Source: Allolobophora icterica (taxonomy: Eukaryota; Annelida; Clitellata; Crassiclitellata; Lumbricidae). Taken from it: 64,000 bases of DNA. Each line of letters begins with the position of its first letter. Positions within the stretch are counted from its first letter, which is position 1. Made by a program: the position numbers and the translations under genes. Where the stretch lies: positions 6,167,956 to 6,231,955 of the forward strand of contig OY744616.1 of assembly GCA_963556255.1 (NCBI GenBank), written 5' to 3'. The notes below the pieces were generated by a model, which saw only the letters and a program-made list of their open reading frames with translations, had not been told where the DNA came from and did no database searches. Positions 57,628 through 64,000 of the stretch are shown in pieces.

Positions 57628-60600
57628 CTTTGAACAAACAAAATGACAGAGACATATTAAACACAGTGTCACCTTGTTTAAGAGCTTATGATTTTTCGCA
57701 CCATTCTGCTTAACTCCAAGTAATTGTAATCTCGAGATTTCTACAGAGCCCAAAAAACAAGTTGTGCAAACAGCTTATTCAGAGGTGGTCAGTCAAAACA
57801 AAATCGATAGGTAGGTAAGGTCAAAATCGGTAAAGAGAGTTCTAAATGACCAGATGCAGAAAATCAAGACATTGAACCATGTTTAAAGGTATGAATTACG
57901 TCAAGTTCTCCAAAGAGCAGACTGAGTTCTGCCAAATGTCTAAATATTTAATTGAAGTTTTCAGAAGTGCTACTGTTATAACGGACATGCATTCAACCGA
58001 CGGCTGTTTCAAACCAAACCTCTTAGTCCATAATCCCATTTGACAAGATGGTGCACGGTAGCCAAAGCGATGAAGCGCTTGGCCTGTAATGTAGAAAGCA
58101 CAATTTCTAGCCTCCCCTTAGGGGCCGTCCACATATTACGTACGCACTGAGGGGGGGGGAGGGGGTCGGATTTTGGCGATTTTGCGTACGGGTGCGAACG
58201 GGGGGAGGGGGTCCAAAAGTGTATGTACGCAAAATAAATTTATAATTATGACGTCCACATTAGCCTATTTATAACTCTGTATTGTCCTATAGTAGTCGTC
58301 GGATGGCATTTTATTACATTATATAAAAGCCATGTGCAGTTATTCTGTGCTGTGAACGAGACACCTATAATTTGTCTATATTGGCCCTCACTCATCCTTC
58401 AATCTGGCCTAAAGTGCAGACTGTCAAGACACTTTCTGCAGCTGGTCTTCGGGGGGGTGTGTCAAGTGTACGTACGCGGGGGGGGGGGGGTGCGGAAGAA
58501 AGTACGCTTGCGAACAGGGGGGGGAGGGGGTCCAATTTGCCCGGATTTTTGCGTACGTAATATATGGATGGCCCCTTATGCAATCACAGTGTAAGGACTT
58601 TGAGCAAGTCCTTCAATCACAGTCACTCAACGCCACTGATGTTCTGTCACATGGTCACGTTGCAATTCTAAACTTTAGAAAGGGGGCAGTGTGAAATGCA
58701 GTTCTATTGTACAGTTGAAATCAGGGAGGTTACAAGTAGTGGCACGTACCCGAGAAAGCGAGGGTTGAGGCGTTTCAGAAGACGGATCCTTAATCTCATC
58801 TGTTCCACGCTGAGGGGTATCTCGTTTTTGGCAACAGAAGTCGCTGTCATCACTATCAACAGCAGTCACCTACGCAATGGAAAGAAACACCAACAAAACA
58901 CGATAACATTAGCTGTAAATGTAACTAATAACAAAACCTACACCAAAGTCCCGTTATAACATGCTCATCACAGCACAAGTTCTATTATAACACAGACAGG
59001 GACATGGATCCAACCTTAGCTCTGCTGTAGAATATGACCTCCTATAACATGACCTCGTTATAACATGACCTCGTTATAATACGACCTCGTTATAACATGA
59101 CCTCGTCTCAGCATAACATGACCTCATTATAACATGACCTCATTATAACTTGACCTCATTATAACATGATTTCATTATAGCATGACCTCGTTATAAAGCG
59201 ATTCTTGATATGCCTCCAGAGACAGCATTATAACAAGGTTCCTGTGTAATTAAAATTTGTATCTATTTGAGACAAAGTAGCACAACTATCTTAGCTCTGT
59301 TTTCAGCTATTACTGACAAAACCAACGTTTGAAATCATTATTAGTAATTGACCAAAAAATACCCTTAAATCGTTATCCATTGGAGAAATGTTGGACTCTA
59401 CTGGCCGAGCGTTGAGATGCAGCCGAGGTGGCGAACCATGAACGACGCTCTTGCATCTCTGGAAAATATTCTAGAGACGACAAATCATTTGTAAATATAT
59501 TTCAAAACTCATAAATGACAAAAACTTTTCAGCAAAGCACTGAAAGTTTTGACACAGCAGTAGCTTATCTTTAAATGACTTTGGTCAGTAACTGCTCAGA
59601 TTAATTATGAATTATAAAATTAATGTTTTCAAATCGACAACACTGAAAAACGAAAGAAACAAACCTAAAAATTGTGAAAGTCACATTGCTTCTCAGCTGA
59701 TTCACTGAAACTGTCTATAAAGTGTAAAAGTTCAAAATTGCAAATTATTTGAAGAATCCTAATGGAGAATGTGCACTAATGTACACTATTTTAAATTTAT
59801 TTACATTAATGTACACTAACTGACACTGAAGTATACTAATTTAAACTAATGTACACTAATGTACACTAATTTACACTGATGTACACCAATGTACACTAAT
59901 TTACACTGATGTACACTAATTTAAACTAATGTACACTAATTTAAGCTAATTTACACTAATGTACACTAATTTACACTAGTTAGTGTACTCTACACACCCT
60001 GAGAGTGTTACCAAGGGATCGTGTTCTCTTCTTTTGTGTCGTAGGTTTAACAGAATTTGACAGATCGAATGGTTTTGAAAGCAACAGATCTTCTACGCTC
60101 CTTTCTGTGACTCTGTCCTGCACATCAACCCCACTCGATTGGGAAGAAACCTGGACAATAAAAAAAACAGCAGGGCAATTTGCTTTCACAATCTTTCTAA
60201 TAATATTGTCAATTTTGTACATTTTTTTCATCAGGGACTATGTGAAAATTATCACTTACAACTTAAACTTTCTCCGGAGAATGAAAATCTCTTGTAATTA
60301 TTTCGACAAAAGAGCTTTTAAAGAATCTTCTTTTACCTAAAAAATTGCTGTAGGTACCAACAGCTTTTGTTATTAAAAACATAAATACTCCAATGTGCAA
60401 TTTTATTTGAAAACCTGTAGATTCATACAAAAATCTTTTACTTGAATCTGGACAAAGCATTTCATATTTAATTTCTGAAGTCATAGAAGCATATTTGTTA
60501 AAGCGTTTTATATAGGTCAAATCTGTACATTTATTGCAATGATCATTATATGAATATTTAAACAGCAAAGTTAATATAACTAAATGCATCGCATGTGCGA

Positions 60601-63600
60601 TAGTAGTTGCTCGATTTAGTCAAATGACGTGAACAAGTAAGTCTTTAATTTCTTCCTGAAGCTCTCGAAAGAAAGTTCCGGAACATGGAGTTCAATGGGT
60701 ATGATATAGATTTCTTACTGTTTGCATCGAGTCTAAGCTTTCCACGCGTACGTGCAATGGAGCCGATTGCGTGCTTTCCCAGGTAGAGGACCTTTCGTGG
60801 TTCGTCACATAAGCTGCACTGTCAGAGTCTGACTTTTTCTGGAAAAACAGTTGAAATGCAATCCTCTTAAGTAAATCTTCATCCTTCAACTTAGATTCCC
60901 ATCCTCACCATAAAGCTGTTGGTGAATGAATAAACAGTTTCATTCATACATTCACTCATCCATTCACTCATTCATTCAGTCACTCATACATTCCTCATTC
61001 ATTCATACATTCACTCATCCATTTCACATTCATTCACTCATCCATTCATTATTCATTCACTCATCCATTCCTCATTCATACATTCCCTCATTCATTCCTC
61101 AGTCATTCATTTACTCATCCATTCCTCATTCGTTCACTCATCCATTCCTCATTCGTTCACTCATCCATTCCTCATTCATTCATCCATTCCTCATTCACTC
61201 ATCCATTCCTCATTCATTCATTCATTATTTATTCATTCACTCATCCATTCTTCATTCATTGACTCATTCATTCCTCATTCATTCATTCATTCATTTAGAT
61301 TGGTGAAAACAGACATTGTGAAATTGACAAGACTAAGTTTTCTCCTACTCCACGTCTGGATCGCCTTCCACCTCCAGCTGCTTCGCCTCCGTTCATTGGT
61401 ACATCAATCGCTGGCACCTCTTCCAGGTAGCTTTTCACGTCTTGCATCAATTTCTCGGGAATGTTAAAGATAACATTTGCTTTTTCAATCATGAACGTCA
61501 CGATTGAAATACTTGACCCAGTCATGACTTGAGCCTGAGCAGCTGTAAACTGGATAAAAAAGAACAGTTCAAGCGCTATAACAAATTGATAAATTTCAGC
61601 TTTTGGGTTAAAACCGTTAATTATGCATGAACACTGCGTCGAGTTTACATTTCTTATGTTTACACATTGTGTAGCATTCCTTCCGAGAATTTATATAGCG
61701 CCTCTTCAAGAGACCTACTCAGAGGCGCTCCCAGCCCAGCCACAGCTAAAGAAATGTGATTTCAGGGATTTACAAAAAGCAGGCAAGTTTAGAATATTTA
61801 GAATAAGCAATTTCGTATTTATTTGAGTACGATAAAATTATGATTCTGCTTACCATTCCACGACTCTGCAGACCGGTAACCAGTCACTTGCAGAACGGTA
61901 ACTAATCACTTACGGACTGGTAGCCAATCGTAGCAATCACCTATTGACTGGTAACTAATCACTTACGGACAGGTAACTAATCACTTACGGACAGGTAACT
62001 AATCACCTACGGACCGATAACCCATCACTTGCGGACCGGTAACCAATCACTTGTGGACTGGTACCGAGCAGTGGACCACAGTTTGAGTAGCACTGTTCTA
62101 GCCAACAAGGAACCACTTACATTATGCAATGTGAAGAGATTTGGGGCGATTACGATTGCAAGAGCATTTCGGTCCATCAGGTTGTCCTTTTCCTCGGACG
62201 TTCGATGGAGCAAATCGAGCAGATGGCGCAACAGCGTCACGTTCTCCGGTGGAAGTAACAGCATCAGCAGCTGCAGCATCTTAGTTCTATCAGATACCGA
62301 ACTTATCCCTAAAACATACAATTCATTTTGCACTTTGTTTATTAATTAATTTATTTCCCATTACTTATTTACTGCATATTACTTACTTGTTTTTCTTACT
62401 TATTTCCTGCATTTATTACTTGCACAAGTCCAGCAAATCTAAATCAAAAGTGCAAGATGATTGTTTGTAAATAACTAGTTCAATACCTTTGTCTGGAGTC
62501 CACTCGATAGGTTCAGATCTGCAACCGTTAGATTCCAGACCCAATAGACTACCGTAGTACACAAATCTTGAATTGATCAGTCCTAGTTTATGTATTTCAT
62601 TTTTTATCAACTTTTTATGAAATCTGATATCAGTAACAGAGGGCTAGGACTGCGTTAGCCCTACAACTAGTCGCATCCTGGTTTCACCCTTTGATATTTT
62701 TGTCCTCAACAACAGATGAAATCTTACCGGAGATAAGATAATAAGCTTTGATGTGCCTTTCCGTGAGAAGAGACTCCGGCAGTAGGCGTAAGAACAACTT
62801 CAGAACACAAGCGACATCGTGCGGGCTGAAATGGCTGGCATTCAACTGCGCCTCGATGTCGTTTCCGCGGTTGAGAATCTCGCGAAGTTCCTTCTGTTTT
62901 GCGGCCGATCCGCTCTTGCGGAACAGCCCCACCCGCTTCTGACCTGAAATACAAAATCTAATCCAATCAAAAACCTTCTTAGGCTGTTACCTAAAAATAA
63001 AACACTTCCTAATCTTAATCCATACACTATCTGTTGACGTACTGATGTTTTTTCCTGGATACTCTCAACTTAGCGCTTGCGATTCAGCAGGAAGCTGTGA
63101 AGGAAACAATGAACAATGATAAGGAAGACAAATAGGACTGATAGCACTCAGGTTAAATAAGTGGAGTTGTGCGATCAACACCAACAGGATTCGAGGAATG
63201 AGAGTTGATGCCTTCCTATGCATTTAAAAGCAGTGCGACAGAAGTTACTAATTTACTAAATTAACTAACTAATCATTCCGCAGCTGCTTCACTGCACGTC
63301 GTAGATCAGTTGGAAGTCATGCTTGACACCTTTCAGAAGTTCTTAAATGCCACTATATAAATCTCTCAATACAAACAAGTTTTACAAGAAATCAACTTAC
63401 AATCAGTCGTATTGAGGTACCGAATCAGTGGATAAATTCTCTTCACAATCTCTTCTGTTAGCGGAACTCCAAAAACTGCACTACTTCCTGCAGAAAGAAC
63501 GAGAAAAAAACTGCTAGACAGCAGAGCAAATCTAGAAAAATATCACAAGATTATCATCTTTACTTAATCTTACTTTACCTGGAGACTTCTGCATTTCAGT

Positions 63601-63762
63601 CTCTTCGGTCCCAGGTCATGCACCCTTTGATCGGCTGCCCATGGACTCCTGCAGCCCCTCGTATGCATACTGATGCAGCTCAGTCCAGAAGCTTTGCTTA
63701 TGCCGCTCACAAGCTGGAATCACTTTTCTCAAGAGCTGCAGCTCGAGCTCCTCAGTTTGTCC
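57196..63762 (-). CDS. RhoGAP-domain protein, ARHGAP19-like, 10 exons
   Basis: Exons 63624-63762 (tentative), 63401-63487, 62728-62943, 62121-62308, 61349-61549, 60719-60838, 59998-60150, 59363-59458, 58750-58869 and 57196-57627 join in phase throughout. The RhoGAP domain spans exons 2-5: FGVPLTEEIVKRIYPLIRYL, then GLFRKSGSA with the catalytic arginine finger, then the helix VLKLFLRLLPESLL, then NALAIVIAPNLF with the conserved Asn and PN. Family role: stimulates GTP hydrolysis by Rho-type GTPases, in cytosol or at cortex. The C-terminal ~280 residues are Ser-rich, basic and low-complexity, typical of phosphoregulated tails. The resemblance to ARHGAP19 (LTEEGI.QIY.LI.YL; N.G.DI; LPP.N..LL..LLDLL) is from memory. 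The initiator exon lies to the right of the exons seen. Confidence 0.82.
58121..58575. mobile_element. Harbinger-type MITE, 455 bp, in RhoGAP intron
   Basis: The termini GGGGCCGTCCACATATTACG and (inverted) GGGGCCATCCATATATTACG are flanked by TTA on both sides (58118-58120, 58576-58578). It is the reverse-oriented counterpart of the 8173 element and shares its interior (CACTTTAGGCCAGATTGAAG). Confidence 0.88.
58590..58645 (+). repeat. SINE core fragment
   Basis: The complement reads TGAAGGACTTGCTCAAAGTC, followed by an AACATCAGTGGCGTTGAGTG-like body, matching the shared SINE core. Confidence 0.6.
58750..58869 (-). CDS. Exon: acidic tail segment
   Basis: 120 bp, acceptor TTGCGTAG, donor TCGG/GTACGT, phase 0-0. 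Encodes VTAVDSDDSDFCCQKRDTPQ and a Ser/Pro-rich end. Confidence 0.65.
59030..59210. repeat. 16-bp minisatellite ATAACATGACCTCGTT
   Basis: About ten imperfect units in a RhoGAP intron. Confidence 0.88.
59363..59458 (-). CDS. Exon: tail segment (96 bp)
   Basis: Acceptor ATATTTTCCAG, donor AAGG/GTATTT, phase 0-0. Encodes RCKSVVHGSPPRLHLNARPV and ESNISPMDNDLR. Confidence 0.55.
59770..59990. repeat. Minisatellite of AATGTACACT / AATTTACACT words
   Basis: About 20 ten-base units ending next to the exon at 59998; the exon donor lies almost within the array edge. Confidence 0.9.
59998..60150 (-). CDS. Exon: tail segment
   Basis: 153 bp, acceptor TTATTGTCCAG, phase 0-0 with donor CAGG/GTGTGT. An alternative donor CTTG/GTAACA at 60011 is stronger but breaks the frame into the next exon. 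Encodes VSSQSSGVDVQDRVTERSVE and a basic KPTTQKKRTRSL. Confidence 0.62.
60151..60718. other. RhoGAP intron, unremarkable
   Basis: No repeat or further exon recognised. Confidence 0.45.
60719..60838 (-). CDS. Exon: Ser-rich tail segment
   Basis: 120 bp, acceptor GTTTTTCCAG, donor AACA/GTAAGA, phase 0-0. Begins KKSDSDSAAYVTNHERSSTW. Confidence 0.7.
60930..61300. repeat. Minisatellite of CATTCACTCATCCATTCCTC words
   Basis: About 370 bp of CATT-based tetranucleotide-derived units, in an intron. Confidence 0.92.
61349..61549 (-). CDS. Exon: end of RhoGAP fold and linker
   Basis: 201 bp, acceptor TTTTTTATCCAG, donor TGGA/GTAGGA, phase 0-0. Encodes ISIVTFMIEKANVIFNIPEK, the last helices, then a Gly/Arg-rich linker. 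Confidence 0.78.
61685..61750 (-). repeat. SINE 3' tail fragment
   Basis: GAATTTATATAGCGCCTCTTCAAGAGACCTACTCAGAGGCGCTCCCAG-type block, the same as at 37041 and 42063. Confidence 0.65.
61865..62062. repeat. 21-bp minisatellite GGTAACTAATCACTTACGGAC
   Basis: About nine units of about 21 bases with GACTGGTA/GACAGGTA/GACCGGTA junctions, ending ~60 bp from an exon. Confidence 0.9.
62121..62308 (-). CDS. Exon: RhoGAP C-terminal half
   Basis: 188 bp, acceptor TGTTTTAG, donor TAAT/GTAAGT, phase 1-0. Carries KMLQLLMLLLPPENVTLLRH and DRNALAIVIAPNLFTLHN. Confidence 0.92.
62309..62727. other. RhoGAP intron
   Basis: AT-rich, no element recognised. Confidence 0.45.
62728..62943 (-). CDS. Exon: RhoGAP catalytic arginine segment
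   Basis: 216 bp, acceptor TTGTATTTCAG, donor TCCG/GTAAGA, phase 1-1. Carries VGLFRKSGSAAKQKELREIL (Arg finger) and HFSPHDVACVLKLFLRLLPE. Confidence 0.92.
62944..63400. other. RhoGAP intron
   Basis: No element or extra exon recognised. Confidence 0.45.
63401..63487 (-). CDS. Exon: start of RhoGAP domain
   Basis: 87 bp, acceptor TTTCTGCAG, donor GATT/GTAAGT, phase 1-1. Encodes SSAVFGVPLTEEIVKRIYPL and IRYLNTTD. Confidence 0.85.
63624..63762 (-). CDS. Tentative upstream exon of the RhoGAP gene
   Basis: Open with sequence-like complexity (LLRKVIPACERHKQSFWTEL, HQYAYEGLQESMGSRSKG). Acceptor CTGAAAG, donor AAGG/GTGCAT (weak). Phase 0 in, 1 out fits the next exon. A stronger GTAAAG donor at ~63578 would require reading through a TGA, so the boundary is uncertain. 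Confidence 0.4.
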
Positions 63763-64000
63763 CTTTCAGTTTCGAAAGAGCCTGAAGTCTGTATTATTCT
63801 ACGGTAATTTCACTGGTTTGGGTCCGGAGCGCAACTGAAGAGTTTTTTTCTTGAAGTGGCGCATTATAAAATGTTAGGTTACAATTACAATTACATGTTA
63901 AGTGCCTTGTGCCTTGAAAGACACTTAACAAGCACCAGAAACGTATAAACATACAAAGTAATTAAGAACAAAAATCCCTCACTGTATACCCTTAGGGCTT

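Overview
The window is eukaryotic, non-coding-rich animal DNA: spliced genes with consensus GT/AG boundaries, C2H2 zinc-finger arrays, abundant microsatellites, tRNA-derived SINEs and many DNA transposons. A Ty3/gypsy-type element with the integrase placed before reverse transcriptase (Gmr1-like order, described first from deuterostomes) and a secreted IgGFc-binding-domain/mucin gene (a family expanded in echinoderms, hemichordates and lancelets) point to a marine invertebrate, most likely a deuterostome. The species cannot be named from sequence alone.

Layout. 1-5867: a nearly complete Gmr1-like LTR retrotransposon with one intact gag-pol frame; its 3' LTR ends inside the last finger of a C2H2 zinc-finger gene (5815-6906, minus). 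5868-8690 and 15374-19760 are diverged copies of one segmental duplication, each carrying a minus-strand zinc-finger gene plus its upstream flank. Copy A is cut by the retroelement at its 3' end; copy B (30 fingers) has a broken leader and a premature stop followed by decayed fingers. A Harbinger-type MITE sits in copy A and is absent from copy B, so B shows the empty site. 8.7-14.9 kb and 19.8-23.1 kb are non-coding with short palindromes, MITEs and dispersed repeats.

23104-38688 (minus): exons that join in phase into one secreted protein: signal peptide, IgGFc-binding domain, long Ser/Thr/Pro mucin stalk with 10-residue repeats, second IgGFc-binding domain, linker, two Cys-bounded ~100-residue modules. 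Its introns are packed with mobile DNA (hAT relic, 2.5-kb inverted-repeat element, SINEs, microsatellites). 38.8-40.4 kb: pogo-like element. 40.6-57 kb: gene-poor, with microsatellites, minisatellites, two hAT MITEs with 8-bp duplications, SINEs and a truncated mariner (DD37D). 57196-63762 (minus): a RhoGAP-domain gene of ten in-phase exons, closest in my judgement to the ARHGAP19 family.

The two main host genes are unrelated in function: one is an extracellular mucin-like binding protein, the other a cytosolic Rho-GTPase regulator. The zinc-finger pair are presumed DNA-binding proteins. No bacterial-type operons, CRISPR arrays or rRNA genes are present. All exon boundaries were inferred by eye from splice signals and phase; no searches were run.
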